Positions 46,032 through 55,211 are shown, counted from the first letter of the stretch. The stretch: 64,000 nt of DNA from Dyadobacter sp. CY345 (GCF_021502725.1 NZ_JAKFFS010000001.1:62001-126000); one strand, 5' to 3'. Notes: generated from the sequence alone by a model not told the origin. Program-made: numbers and translations.

Positions 46032-46093
46032 TGACTTTTTGGGAATGAATTCCTGAAAAGTTATGACTTTTTAGGAATCCATTCCCAAAAAGT
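46030..46093. repeat. Two tandem 28-bp palindromes in a 32-bp repeat, likely operator
   Basis: The 13-bp element acttttt-n-ggaat appears four times in alternating orientation: 46034-46046 forward, 46049-46061 reverse, 46066-46078 forward, 46081-46093 reverse. Each pair forms a palindrome; the second copy is offset by exactly 32 bp and each is preceded by tatg. The block lies upstream of and partly over the DUF4143 ATPase promoter. Confidence 0.75.
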
Positions 46094-46105
46094 TAACTTC
46101 TTTGG

Positions 46106-46315
46106 TTACATCTTTTGAATAAACATCGTTTTCAGAACCATAACCGTTCTGTCAACTTTGCCTTCAATTTCCTCAGCATCATCAGTGAGACGAATATTTT
46201 TTACGACGGTTCCTCTCTTTAAAGTTGTTGAGGAACCTTTGACTTTTAGATCCTTTATCAGTTTTACCGAATCTCCTTCCGAGAGAAGCGTTCCATTACC
46301 ATCTTTAACTTCCAT
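46106..46315 (-). CDS. PhnA/YjdM-like alkylphosphonate utilisation protein, short form
   Basis: 69 residues: VKDGNGTLLSEGDSVKLIKDLKVKGSSTTLKRGTVVKNIRLTDDAEEIEGKVDRTVMVLKTMFIQKM in segments is the C-terminal PhnA (YjdM) SH3-like domain. The N-terminal zinc ribbon of E. coli YjdM (111 residues) is absent; the short form is common in this phylum. The historical name does not establish a phosphonate role. It is monocistronic. Confidence 0.85.
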   Translation of the reverse strand: MEVKDGNGTLLSEGDSVKLIKDLKVKGSSTTLKRGTVVKNIRLTDDAEEIEGKVDRTVMVLKTMFIQKM

Positions 46316-46437
46316 GAATTGTTTATTTACTATTTTAATTTTTTCAATCTGTTGTAAAGGTAGGAAAAAGGGTTAAAAATGATTGGATAAGCGATTTGAG
46401 GTTAACGAAAACTGACGAAAGTCATATTATCAAACAT

Positions 46438-46468
46438 AAAAAAAGCTGTCCCCATCTCTGAGAACAGC
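46438..46468 (-). terminator. Intrinsic terminator of the hxlB-hxlA operon
   Basis: On the minus strand gctgttctc (46468-46460) pairs with gggga-cagc (46453-46445) through a 9-bp stem with two wobbles, followed by seven T. Confidence 0.75.
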
Positions 46469-46499
46469 CAACAAATAAAGTCTCTTACTTAGAATCTGA

Positions 46500-47129
46500 C
46501 TAAGCGTCCAACGCCTCACGAAGCGCTCTCGCCGCTGCTGCCGGATCTGCGGCGCCATAAATGGCAGCACCTGCTACGGCAACTTTTGCACCCGACGCTT
46601 TCACGGCGGCAATGTTACTTAATTTCACACCACCGGCAATTGATACCGGAACACCAGCGCGGGATGCTTCGTCTATCAAAACTTGAATAGAATAACCAGG
46701 TTGCGCCTGCTCGTCAAGACCGGCGTGTAATTCAACGAATTCTACTCCTAATGCAATGACTTCCTGCGCACGTTTCACCCGATCCGTTACACCGATCGTA
46801 TCAACAACAACTCCTTTTCCATGTTTTTTAGCTGATTTTACAGCACCAATAATGGTTGCATCTCCTGTTGCTCCTAAAATAGTAATCAAATCTGCGCCTG
46901 CACCAAATGCCATATCTGCTTCCAGTTCGCCGGCATCAGCTGTTTTGAAATCTGCAAAAACAAGTTTATCCGGAAAGGCTTTTTTCATTGCCGTGATTAC
47001 AGCCAGTCCTTCACTTTTAATAAGAGGAGTTCCCAATTCAATGATATCAACATAAGGAGCAACTTTTGTTGCCAATGCAATTGCGTCTTCTGTTGTCAAT
47101 AAGTCTATTGCGACTTGTAATTTAGCCAT
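46500..47129 (-). CDS. hxlA: 3-hexulose-6-phosphate synthase
   Basis: 209 residues, a TIM barrel of the orotidine-phosphate decarboxylase superfamily. Catalytic and metal-binding motif: VFADFKTADAGELEADMAFGAGADLITILG in segments; also VDTIGV, FVELHAGLDEQA and SIAGGVKLSN. It condenses formaldehyde with ribulose 5-phosphate to hexulose 6-phosphate. Keto-gulonate-phosphate decarboxylase is the main look-alike, but the adjacent isomerase gene decides for HPS. It is the second gene of the operon, 44 bp after hxlB. Confidence 0.9.
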   Translation of the reverse strand: MAKLQVAIDLLTTEDAIALATKVAPYVDIIELGTPLIKSEGLAVITAMKKAFPDKLVFADFKTADAGELEADMAFGAGADLITILGATGDATIIGAVKSAKKHGKGVVVDTIGVTDRVKRAQEVIALGVEFVELHAGLDEQAQPGYSIQVLIDEASRAGVPVSIAGGVKLSNIAAVKASGAKVAVAGAAIYGAADPAAAARALREALDA

Positions 47130-47173
47130 GATTATGATTATTTATTATATAAAATACTGGTATTCAATTAATT

Positions 47174-47773
47174 CTATTCTAGGTTCGCATGTCTTTTCCA
47201 AAGTTCTTCTGCCGGCGTTCCATCCAGTTTCCATAATGTCTGGACGATTGCATCGGTAAGCAGCAAAACCGATTGTTCAAATAAACTTCCTGCGTATTGT
47301 TTTGAAATTGTGGCACCGTGGTCCTGCTTCTGTGCGGCGGGAAGTATCGCAACATGGTTGGATAATGCCGCCAATGGAGAATCTTTTGTCGTAGAGATCG
47401 AGATTACTTTTGCTTCTGCGGATACAGATTTTTCAGCGGCTTTGACGATACTGCTGGTTGTCCCCGAACCGGATCCAGCAATTAACAAATCACCTTTTCT
47501 TATTGCTGGCGTTGTTGTTTCTCCAACAACGAAAACTGTAAATCCGAGATGCATAAGGCGCATGGCAGCCGCTTTCAAAGCTAAGCCGGTTCTTCCCGCA
47601 CCAACTATAAAGATGCGATCTGCATTTTGGATAAAAGGTATTATTTCTGCGATCTGGCTGAATTCAATTTGACTTGCCAGTTTCTGGTTTTCTAAAAGAA
47701 TCATTTCCAGATTCGCTCGTATATCAGTTGATAAATCAATATTTGCTACTGAACTAATTATTTCACTTCCCAT
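47174..47773 (-). CDS. hxlB: 6-phospho-3-hexuloisomerase
   Basis: 199 residues, a single SIS domain: FIVGAGRTGLALKAAAMRLMHLGFTVFVVGETTTPAIRKGDLLIAGSGSGTTSSIV in segments, and the C-terminal LFEQSVLLLTDAIV. It converts hexulose 6-phosphate to fructose 6-phosphate, completing formaldehyde fixation. It is first in the operon with hxlA, which suggests formaldehyde detoxification rather than growth on C1 compounds since no methanol or methylamine oxidation genes are visible. Confidence 0.9.
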   Translation of the reverse strand: MGSEIISSVANIDLSTDIRANLEMILLENQKLASQIEFSQIAEIIPFIQNADRIFIVGAGRTGLALKAAAMRLMHLGFTVFVVGETTTPAIRKGDLLIAGSGSGTTSSIVKAAEKSVSAEAKVISISTTKDSPLAALSNHVAILPAAQKQDHGATISKQYAGSLFEQSVLLLTDAIVQTLWKLDGTPAEELWKRHANLE

Positions 47774-47828
47774 TTATTCAAATCATTAATAATCCTCTTA
47801 ATCAAGAAAATCCTGTAAATCAAGATCA

Positions 47829-47836
47829 CAAAGGTA
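47829..47836 (-). promoter_or_regulatory. -7 element of the hxlBA operon
   Basis: Minus-strand TACCTTTG matches TAnnTTTG, 55 nt before the hxlB ATG at 47773. Confidence 0.55.
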
Positions 47837-47885
47837 CTTGGGAGTTGCAGACGAGACATTATACAATCAGCGCGACATGTTGGAC

Positions 47886-47927
47886 TATTTGCTAATAATT
47901 TCAAAATCGATTGCATTATTTGCTAAT
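47886..47927. promoter_or_regulatory. 31-bp-spaced direct repeat, probable AraC-type operator
   Basis: The exact 11-mer tatttgctaat occurs at 47886-47896 and 47917-47927; starts are 31 bp apart (three helical turns). It lies between the divergent hxlB and araC-type genes, and the second copy overlaps that regulator's -7 box. Confidence 0.6.
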
Positions 47928-47931
47928 TTTG
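47924..47931 (+). promoter_or_regulatory. -7 element of the AraC-type regulator gene
   Basis: TAATTTTG matches TAnnTTTG, 62 nt before the ATG at 47994, overlapping the second copy of the direct repeat, as expected if the regulator represses itself. Confidence 0.5.
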
Positions 47932-47993
47932 GTGCCTGATTCGGAATATATCACTGGGGGTGAAGATTTAAGTAATAATGTTATTGAAGGAAA

Positions 47994-48854
47994 ATGGAAG
48001 AAAATAAGCTAAGTGTTGAATTAAATAAGACGCTCATCTATATAAGGAACCTGGATAATTGTCCACCCAGTTACCTGAACGATCCAAGCAGGAAAGAGTT
48101 TTTTGAGATTGTCTGGCTGAAAAATGAAAATGCCTTACATACTGTGAAAGGAGATGAATTATTGAAGGGTGACTGGATATACCTGATTCCGCCATATCGT
48201 GTTCATCAACTGAATAAAGCTGGGAAGAAAGGAATTTTATTATCCTTCAAAAAAGATATTCTGGATGATGATGTAAAGGAGTTTTTGCTCGACGTCTTTA
48301 AGATTTTCAATATCCAGGGAGAGTTTTCTTGTTTACAAATTAATGATGAAACAGCCGAACAATTAGGTAAAGTTTATCAATTGCTTGAAGAGGAATATCA
48401 GCGGGAAAACAACAGCCTGGTTATCATCAAGGCACTTTTAAAGGTTTTTTTGCTGCAATTGGTACGAATAAAGGAGCACAGTTTTACTGTTCAGGATATA
48501 AATCAGAAGCGAGTTTACGAGTTTATGGTCTTGCTTGAAATGAATTATCAGCACGTCAGAAATACTGATTTTTATGCAGGAAAGTTAGGGATCAGCTCAA
48601 AGCGGCTGAATCAGATTTTAAAAGAAAAACTGGATAAAACAGGAATGCAGCTGATTCACGATCGGATCGTACTTGAGGCCAAGAGGCAGATTATTCATAG
48701 CGAAAGTACAATCAAGGAAATTGCTTATGATCTGGGTTTTACGGACAGACCCTATTTTAGCAGATTTTTTAAACAGCATACCGGCTTATCTCCCGAACAA
48801 TTCCAGAATGAAGCCAAGGCGCATATTGTGACAAAATTCAATACTTTATTCTGA
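47994..48854 (+). CDS. AraC family regulator, divergent from hxlBA
   Basis: 286 residues. The N-terminal half is a cupin-like ligand domain (FFEIVWLKNENALHTVKGDELLKGDWIYLIPPYRVHQL), and the C-terminal AraC DNA-binding domain shows both helix-turn-helix units (YAGKLGISSKRLNQILKEKLDKTGMQLI and IKEIAYDLGFTDRPYFSRFFKQHTGLSPEQF). Its position next to hxlBA suggests it controls formaldehyde fixation, perhaps sensing formaldehyde or a sugar phosphate; that is inference. A 31-bp-spaced repeat in the shared spacer fits its binding site. Confidence 0.9.
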   Translation: MEENKLSVELNKTLIYIRNLDNCPPSYLNDPSRKEFFEIVWLKNENALHTVKGDELLKGDWIYLIPPYRVHQLNKAGKKGILLSFKKDILDDDVKEFLLDVFKIFNIQGEFSCLQINDETAEQLGKVYQLLEEEYQRENNSLVIIKALLKVFLLQLVRIKEHSFTVQDINQKRVYEFMVLLEMNYQHVRNTDFYAGKLGISSKRLNQILKEKLDKTGMQLIHDRIVLEAKRQIIHSESTIKEIAYDLGFTDRPYFSRFFKQHTGLSPEQFQNEAKAHIVTKFNTLF

Positions 48855-48858
48855 GAGG

Positions 48859-49197
48859 TTATATTTCCCGTCTCAGAATAATTTTATCCGGCGTAGGATA
48901 TTCCAGCAGTTTAGTAAAATCAACTTTCCAGAAATCAAGGTCTAAAAGGTGATTTTTGTCATCTCTGGTCAGGGTGATCACAACCGGCGTTTCATCTGAA
49001 TCCACATATTCTACCTGAATTAAATCACCAGCGTAAGCGGATACGTCGCCGCCGAGACTTATGCTGCCCATTTTTCCGTCTTCGTATTCATCGACATATT
49101 CATCAACAGGGTAATCTTTCGGATCAAGATTTAGTTGTTTCAGTAGAAACTCAATTAAATCCTTTTCGTTCTGGCGGATTAATCTTTTTTCTCTCAT
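48859..49197 (-). CDS. DUF6984-like small protein
   Basis: 112 residues, acidic. The order E-x-x-L-I-x-x-LL, then DGKMGSISLGG, then VVITLTRDDKNHLLDLDFWKVDFTKLLEYP resembles DUF6984 proteins (GMGSL...LFELDIWKVDF). I rate the family match as likely, not certain. No catalytic residues are evident. It is probably co-transcribed with the DUF2157 gene in front (14 bp gap) and converges on the AraC gene with 4 bp between. Confidence 0.65.
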   Translation of the reverse strand: MREKRLIRQNEKDLIEFLLKQLNLDPKDYPVDEYVDEYEDGKMGSISLGGDVSAYAGDLIQVEYVDSDETPVVITLTRDDKNHLLDLDFWKVDFTKLLEYPTPDKIILRREI

Positions 49198-49211
49198 TTT
49201 AAATCACAATA

Positions 49212-50249
49212 TCAGGCAAGTTTCTTCTCCCGGTTTCTCCACTCTTCTGCTTTTTTACCAACAAACCAAAAAGAGATAGCAAGAATAGCAAAGAAAATTC
49301 CTTTGTTGGTCCTGTCCCAGAAATATTCGAAGTAGCGCGTGTAGATATTCAACAAGAAAAATACGAGACACATATCTCTCAAAACATCATTTTTGGTCTG
49401 GAATGCGTATGCCGTAAGTGCGCCTAAAACAATGGTATATCCAACCGCCCAATACCACAAAGTTCCCTGGCGAATAGCCGTCCACCGATCGAGATCATCA
49501 TAATTTCCAAAAATAGAGAGTGTCCATGCAGCTAGAAGGAAGAGAAATAAACCGATCGAATAAGTTACCGGAGTGAACGACTTCAACGAATTAATTTTAT
49601 CAACAACCCAGGAAAGCGACCAGATCACAAGTCCAAAAATGGTCATATTCAAAGGATAATTCATACCTGCAAAACGATAAGAACCACCCGTCCAAAAATA
49701 TGTTTGAGCACCCCACCAACCTGCGATAGTTAGTAACATCACCGTCCAGAGAAGCTGGGAATTCAGGTAGGCAGCTGTAATAAAATAGGCGATGGCGGCT
49801 ATCAATAACGGTCGCGCATAATTGCCGTCAAAATAAGCGAAACTTCTGGTCCAGTAGGCGATAGCGATAGCAACACTCAAAATAATGGTTATGGTATATG
49901 TTTCGTTGCTCGCTCTGGCGGTCGGGTATTTGATTCTTCTTCGTTTTGCCAGAATTACAAAAACAACGGCAACCAGGGAAAATCCGATCCCGACAACGGT
50001 TTCAGAAAAGCCCCATTTAGTACGTAATAATTCTATCCATTTTTCATCAATTACTAACGCGCCAAATGCCAGTAATCCGCAGGACACGGCTGAAATGAAC
50101 GCATACCAGGTTATGGTATCGACATTCGAATTACGTAGCGAATAGCTGCCCCGCAGTTCATTAGCAAGTTCGGGAGTCACTTTTCCGGATTCCTGCCAGA
50201 ATTGAATTGCGTTATTGATGACAGCAGCGTCTTTTTTATCCAGTTCCAT
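49212..50249 (-). CDS. DUF2157 domain-containing membrane protein
   Basis: 345 residues. A soluble N-terminus of about 45 residues (KKDAAVINNAIQFWQESGKVTPELANELRGS) is the DUF2157 opening; about nine membrane helices follow (e.g. WYAFISAVSCGLLAFGALVI, TITIILSVAIAIAYW). Function unknown. It lies upstream of the DUF6984-like gene in a two-gene unit. Confidence 0.8.
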   Translation of the reverse strand: MELDKKDAAVINNAIQFWQESGKVTPELANELRGSYSLRNSNVDTITWYAFISAVSCGLLAFGALVIDEKWIELLRTKWGFSETVVGIGFSLVAVVFVILAKRRRIKYPTARASNETYTITIILSVAIAIAYWTRSFAYFDGNYARPLLIAAIAYFITAAYLNSQLLWTVMLLTIAGWWGAQTYFWTGGSYRFAGMNYPLNMTIFGLVIWSLSWVVDKINSLKSFTPVTYSIGLFLFLLAAWTLSIFGNYDDLDRWTAIRQGTLWYWAVGYTIVLGALTAYAFQTKNDVLRDMCLVFFLLNIYTRYFEYFWDRTNKGIFFAILAISFWFVGKKAEEWRNREKKLA

Positions 50250-50360
50250 TCGTTGATGATGCGTTTTCTTAAAAGTGTGTCACGGCTAATTTTTTTCAAA
50301 TATACCTTTTTTACCATTTCATCATCAATATCATGCCGGTATGGAAATCTGGTTATTTTA

Positions 50361-50405
50361 AAAAATAAGCCAACTCAGGAGGTTCCTGGTTGGCTTATTT
50401 TTTAT
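50361..50405. terminator. Bidirectional intrinsic terminator
   Basis: A 14-bp stem (50361-50374 with 50389-50402) plus an inner 5-bp stem cagga-ggt-tcctg gives a nearly perfect hairpin with A and T runs, just downstream of the cytochrome/HEAT gene on the minus strand. Confidence 0.85.
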
Positions 50406-50429
50406 TTCAATATTTCTAACGGGTGATAA

Positions 50430-53400
50430 TTATTTCAAACCAGATAAAAATTCAACGACATCACGAATCTCTCTCTTTGACATAATTGAACCCATCGGAG
50501 GCATACTGGACGGAACATTATCGCGTTTCGCAATTCTTGCCACAGGGATTTTCAAAGGCTCAGCTTCCGACGTTTTCAGAACAAGTTCATGATCATTTTC
50601 AGCAGTTAGAATACCCGCCGCCGTTTGACCGTCTTTTAACGTCAGGACAACCATACCAAAGCCTGGAGACAATCTCGCACTTGGTTCTACAAGCGCCTGA
50701 AGAATTTGTTCTCGTGTCAATGTGCTTCCGATTTTTGTTAAAGATGGCCCAACAGCACCGCCCTGGCCACCTACCGAATGGCAACGCGTACATTCTCCCT
50801 GCGAACTGGTCATGAAATATCTCCGGCCAAGCATTGCATTACCGCCATAAAGTGCTTCCTGATAGTCAGCAGCGGTATCGCCGGTTTTACGCATTGGCGC
50901 AAGTTTAGCAATAAGAGCACTCGATTTTGTAGAATCGATAGCTTCTCCTAGATCCAGCGCCAGATTATTTGGTAATTCTTTGGAAGCCATTTTGCTGATT
51001 AATCCATCAAAAATTGTTTCTGTTTTCGCCACGGGCAGTCCTCCCAGAACACGCAACATTTGCTGTTGTTCTTTCACGCTCCCCTTTTCAAAAATCACTT
51101 TTGAAATATCAGCAAGTGTTTCTTTTGACATATTGACACTGCTCATAAGGGCCAATGCCGATGTGCGAACGTCTGCATCCGAATCGCTCATTCCCTTCTT
51201 CATCGCCGCTTCCATATCCGGATATTTCAGGTCGTGCAAAGCAGTCAGCATAGCAGCTCTTACTTTCGGATCTTTATGATCGTTAAGAATTTTGGCGAGT
51301 GTCGCATTGTTGTCCGAAATTCCAAGTTCGCTCACCATTTGTCCGGTTGCGATCAGAATACTGACGTCGTCATCTTGCAATAAAGTGCTGATCTCAGGTT
51401 TGATTTTCGCTTTTACGACATCAGCATTTCGGGTAATTACACCACGGTAACGACCATCAACGCGATCTAAAACCGATGGATTTGCCCAGCTTCCCAAAGT
51501 TGCCAAAGCTTCTGCTCTTAACTCTTTGCTAACATCTTTTCTCTTTGCAAAGGCGATCAGATTATCCAGCTGCTCATTCCCGCCGACCCTTAAAGAAGCG
51601 TTAATTGCGCGGCGCAATAAGGGTTCAGAAGTAAATCTTTTTTCATTTAAAGTAGCAGCTAACGCAGGTAATGCTGGTTCAATCGACAAATCGTCATTGA
51701 TCGCGCGAGCCGCTTCGGTAGCGATATATTCGTCTTTGTCATTCAGGAACAGACTAACTTTTTCACTGCTCAGTCTGCGCAATACCAGAACCGCCGCGGT
51801 ACGAAGTGATTTGTTCGGGTTGTTTGACAAAGCCACGATCGGCTCCACATCTCCAATCCGTGACAGAGCTAAAACTGCTGCGTGTCTTAAATACAGATCT
51901 TCATCGTTATTCGCTTTGATCATATCAAGAAGCGCGGTAACTGACTGTTTTTCCTGGATACGACCCAACGCCTGCGCGCCAAAGAATTTCACGCGGGGAT
52001 TTTTATTCGTTAAAAGAGGAATCAGAAGCGGACCTGCCTCAGCGATTTTTGCATCACCCAAAACCTTTGCCGCTTGTGCGATAATTTCAGGATCGGCATC
52101 TTTCAAAAGTGTCATTAAAGTATTTGCATACGCTTTGTCCTGTCTTGCCAATTGTCCAACACCCCAAATACCGTGGATCCGGGCCAGCTGGCTTCCGGTC
52201 GCGGTAATGGCTTTGTTCAGTTCAACTGCGCCTTTCGCACCACGCGATGCAAGTTCAAACTGCGCTTTAAGCCTTATACGCATATCCTGATTTGACAAAA
52301 GCGTGTACAGCATCGATTCGGATTGTTTGGTATAATCCAGCTGCATCAGGCGTTTTGTTTCAACTCTTATTGCTTTTAAATCATTTTTTGCATCGGTAAC
52401 ATCAAGTTTCCAGACACGGCCATAGTTTTTAGTATCCCAGCCATTAATCCAGTCAGCAACATACAGCGCGCCATCCGGACCGAAGCGGATACCCGTTGGC
52501 AAGATTCCGTTGAGAATATTTTTTTCACCATTCAAAACAAAAGATGCGCCTTTTGGTTTTAATCCAAATGACCAGATTGGTGAACGGGCTGGGTTTCCGA
52601 CAAATTCGACAAGGAAAAACTTATTTTTCCACTCCGATCCCAAAGCTGTTCCCGGATTGTATTGCATACCCGTTGGACCATTATGGAAATTCTGGATCGG
52701 AGGAATGATATAAGCCGCCTGGCCATCCCAGCGCGGAACATAAAGTTTCTCATCCATCCAGACTTTATAGCTGTTGTTTTTTGGATCAGTATATTTACCA
52801 TACTGCCAGTTTGAACGCCAGCCTGCGTCAGAGCCTTCTACAACGTGAACCAAACGTTCGCTTTCGCCGGGATGGTCACCGTCGTTATCAGAGCTAATCA
52901 GGTTTCCGTATTCGTCGAAAACAAATTCATGCGTATTTCTCAACCCGCCTGCAAAAATTTCGAAATCAGTACCGTCGGGATTTGATCTTGCTATAATCCC
53001 TTCGTTCGAACGTTTAAAATTGACACCTTCTTTTGTAGTAATATTCGCTCCAATATCGCCGATGTTCCAGTAAATTTTTCCATCGGGCCCTTCAATCGGA
53101 TTGGACATACCATGGCCGCCAAAACCAATATGGACACCATAACCATGGCTGATCGATGTTTTTTCGTCCAGAAGGCCGTCTCCGTTCGTATCTTTCAAAC
53201 GCCAAACATCCGGAGCGATTGCAACGAAAACATCATTCGCCCGAACCAGCAAACCGCCTGCGACATCAGAAACTTCTTCAAAAAAATCGCTGAGAATGCG
53301 CATAGAGACATCGGCGATACCGTCATTGTCGGTATCTTCAAGCCGCCATACTTCATCTTTTTCAACGGCAAGATCTTTCCAGTCATGGGAGCCGTCACCG

Positions 53401-53855
53401 TTCAAATCTTTCAGCCAGGCATTTTCCTTGCTTTTTGACGGATCAAATGTGCTGCGTAAAAACGCCCGGCGATCTTCCACTGTTTGAAGTGCGATCGAAG
53501 GCGTCATCCAGTTCCGGTGTCCGCGGATATCAAACTCAGAATTTTTCTGCCTGTTTGTACGGTTAAGGTAAACGCGTCCTTTATCATCGATTGCAATGGC
53601 AACCGGGTCCGGCGCCAGGGAATCAGAAGCCCACAAATCAAGCTTTAATCCGTCGGCAAGTTTAATAACCGTATTGTCACGAATTTCTTTTGCTCTTGCC
53701 TTTCCGGTAGCTGCATCTTCACGGATCACCAAAGCTTTGCTGGAAGTTTTGGAAGTTGTTGGAGCCATTTTCATACAGGAAACAACTACAATAGCCGTAA
53801 GTGCTAGTACAGGGAGTGGTTTTCGTAAAAAGTTTCTGGGGATCATCAGGTTCAA
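50430..53855 (-). CDS. PVC-type beta-propeller/HEAT/cytochrome c lipoprotein
   Basis: 1141 residues. Lipobox VVVSCMKMAP; a glucose/sorbosone-dehydrogenase-like propeller at about 60-480 (ADGLKLDLWASDSLAPDPVAIAIDDKGRVYL, GPDGALYVADWINGW); a long HEAT-repeat array (about 500-960); and a C-terminal monohaem cytochrome c with GECTRCHSVGGQGGAVGPSL and SMPPMGSIMS (distal Met). Proteins with this layout are numerous in Planctomycetes and Cytophagales and are thought to be periplasmic dehydrogenases; no substrate is established. An internal start 9 bp downstream (53846) is possible. Confidence 0.9.
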   Translation of the reverse strand: MNLMIPRNFLRKPLPVLALTAIVVVSCMKMAPTTSKTSSKALVIREDAATGKARAKEIRDNTVIKLADGLKLDLWASDSLAPDPVAIAIDDKGRVYLNRTNRQKNSEFDIRGHRNWMTPSIALQTVEDRRAFLRSTFDPSKSKENAWLKDLNGDGSHDWKDLAVEKDEVWRLEDTDNDGIADVSMRILSDFFEEVSDVAGGLLVRANDVFVAIAPDVWRLKDTNGDGLLDEKTSISHGYGVHIGFGGHGMSNPIEGPDGKIYWNIGDIGANITTKEGVNFKRSNEGIIARSNPDGTDFEIFAGGLRNTHEFVFDEYGNLISSDNDGDHPGESERLVHVVEGSDAGWRSNWQYGKYTDPKNNSYKVWMDEKLYVPRWDGQAAYIIPPIQNFHNGPTGMQYNPGTALGSEWKNKFFLVEFVGNPARSPIWSFGLKPKGASFVLNGEKNILNGILPTGIRFGPDGALYVADWINGWDTKNYGRVWKLDVTDAKNDLKAIRVETKRLMQLDYTKQSESMLYTLLSNQDMRIRLKAQFELASRGAKGAVELNKAITATGSQLARIHGIWGVGQLARQDKAYANTLMTLLKDADPEIIAQAAKVLGDAKIAEAGPLLIPLLTNKNPRVKFFGAQALGRIQEKQSVTALLDMIKANNDEDLYLRHAAVLALSRIGDVEPIVALSNNPNKSLRTAAVLVLRRLSSEKVSLFLNDKDEYIATEAARAINDDLSIEPALPALAATLNEKRFTSEPLLRRAINASLRVGGNEQLDNLIAFAKRKDVSKELRAEALATLGSWANPSVLDRVDGRYRGVITRNADVVKAKIKPEISTLLQDDDVSILIATGQMVSELGISDNNATLAKILNDHKDPKVRAAMLTALHDLKYPDMEAAMKKGMSDSDADVRTSALALMSSVNMSKETLADISKVIFEKGSVKEQQQMLRVLGGLPVAKTETIFDGLISKMASKELPNNLALDLGEAIDSTKSSALIAKLAPMRKTGDTAADYQEALYGGNAMLGRRYFMTSSQGECTRCHSVGGQGGAVGPSLTKIGSTLTREQILQALVEPSARLSPGFGMVVLTLKDGQTAAGILTAENDHELVLKTSEAEPLKIPVARIAKRDNVPSSMPPMGSIMSKREIRDVVEFLSGLK

Positions 53856-54005
53856 TTACTGTTTGGTATGGAATATCGTTTTAGTCGTCGGTGACTAAAT
53901 GTAACTTGCAAAATATAAAGAGGCGCAATTGTCCGGTTTTTACTGATGGAAATCAAGAATGTGCTGCAAGGGTTATTAATAAGATAAAAAATAAACACCC
54001 TACGC

Positions 54006-55211
54006 TCAAAACAATTCCAGCTGGCCTCTGTTTCCCTTTGGTTTTTTTGCCTTACCCATTACTGTCCGGCCTTCATATTTCCAGGAATTTTCCCGTTCAT
54101 TTTGAATAACATCTTCAAAACGGTTATTCGGTTGAAAGTCTTTTTCAAGCTGGGCGGCTACTTTCGACAAATTTTTCAACGCGTCCGATTTATCATGTTC
54201 ACCAAGTCTGGCCTTCTGAACAGCCTTGTCCAGAATTTGAATTGATTCGTCGTAAATTGTTATCGGGACAGGAAAAGGATGTCCGTCTTTTCCTCCATGC
54301 GCAAACGAAAACCGGGCAGGATCAGAGAAACGGGAAGGCGTTCCGTGAATAATTTCACTGACAAGCGTCAGCGACTGGATCGTCCTCGGACCAACGCCTT
54401 CCAGCAAAAGCAGCGATTCCATATTGCCCACCGGATTGTCTTGCGCGAGCGCCAGCACAGCACCAAGTCTTTTTAAATTCACATCGTCAGCCCGGACATC
54501 GTGATGTTCGGGCATAATTAATTTTCTGATTTCCCGCATGATTTTATCAGGATTCTCCGAAGTAAGTTCCAGAATTCCGGATCGGGTAGGAGCGGCAGCT
54601 TTGTCTGTCAGGTTTAATATTTTTCCCTGATTTTGACCATAAATAAAAGTATGAGGTTCTTCGATAAAAGACTTGATACTTGGCGAGTGCCAGTGATATC
54701 GCCGCGCCATTTTTTCATTCGTATTCATTCCTTGTTGCACAACCGCCCAATTCCCCTCTTTTGAAACGATGAAAGAATGGAGATAAAGCTGAAAGCCATC
54801 CTGAATGGCCGTGTTATCAACTTTTGCAGAAAGACGACTATTATGTACGAGAAGATTTCCATCAAGCCCGGTTTTATTTGCAATGGCCAGTAATTCAGCG
54901 GGTGTCTGCAGCGATTGTTTTCCTCGTCCGCCGCAAATGTAAATCCCTAAATCGGCTGATCTTTTATTAACAGATCGTTTCAAGGCCCCCATGACCGAAG
55001 TCGTAATTCCTGATGAGTGCCAGTCCATACCCAAAACACATCCCAACGATTGAAACCAGAAAGGATCACTCAATTTTTGCAGCAAAACATCACGCCCGTA
55101 CTCAATCACAACGGATTCCACGATTGCTCCTCCCAGCAAACTCATTCGCTGGGCAAGCCATTCCGGAACTTTTCCATAATGTAAAGGCAAATCCGCATGT
55201 CCACTTTTCAT
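54006..55211 (-). CDS. DUF763 domain-containing protein
   Basis: 401 residues. Family blocks: SGHADLPLHYGKVPEWLAQRM, SLGCVLGMDWHSSGITTSVMGALK, YICGGRGKQSLQTPAEL, MNTNEKMARRYHW, and a helix-hairpin-helix-like LLLLEGVGPRTIQSLTLVSE. DUF763 is typical of archaea and scattered bacteria and has no described activity; the HhH-like segment hints at nucleic-acid contact. Family length is normal. It has no operon partner. Confidence 0.9.
   Translation of the reverse strand: MKSGHADLPLHYGKVPEWLAQRMSLLGGAIVESVVIEYGRDVLLQKLSDPFWFQSLGCVLGMDWHSSGITTSVMGALKRSVNKRSADLGIYICGGRGKQSLQTPAELLAIANKTGLDGNLLVHNSRLSAKVDNTAIQDGFQLYLHSFIVSKEGNWAVVQQGMNTNEKMARRYHWHSPSIKSFIEEPHTFIYGQNQGKILNLTDKAAAPTRSGILELTSENPDKIMREIRKLIMPEHHDVRADDVNLKRLGAVLALAQDNPVGNMESLLLLEGVGPRTIQSLTLVSEIIHGTPSRFSDPARFSFAHGGKDGHPFPVPITIYDESIQILDKAVQKARLGEHDKSDALKNLSKVAAQLEKDFQPNNRFEDVIQNERENSWKYEGRTVMGKAKKPKGNRGQLELF

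Noticed and set aside
46030..46093. CRISPR-like array
   Set aside because: Only two 32-bp units, palindromic and with no variable spacers.
51526..52290. 254-codon frame antisense to the cytochrome/HEAT gene
   Set aside because: It lies wholly inside a well-supported coding region and its translation is low-complexity Ser/Ala/Arg typical of an antisense shadow of HEAT repeats.
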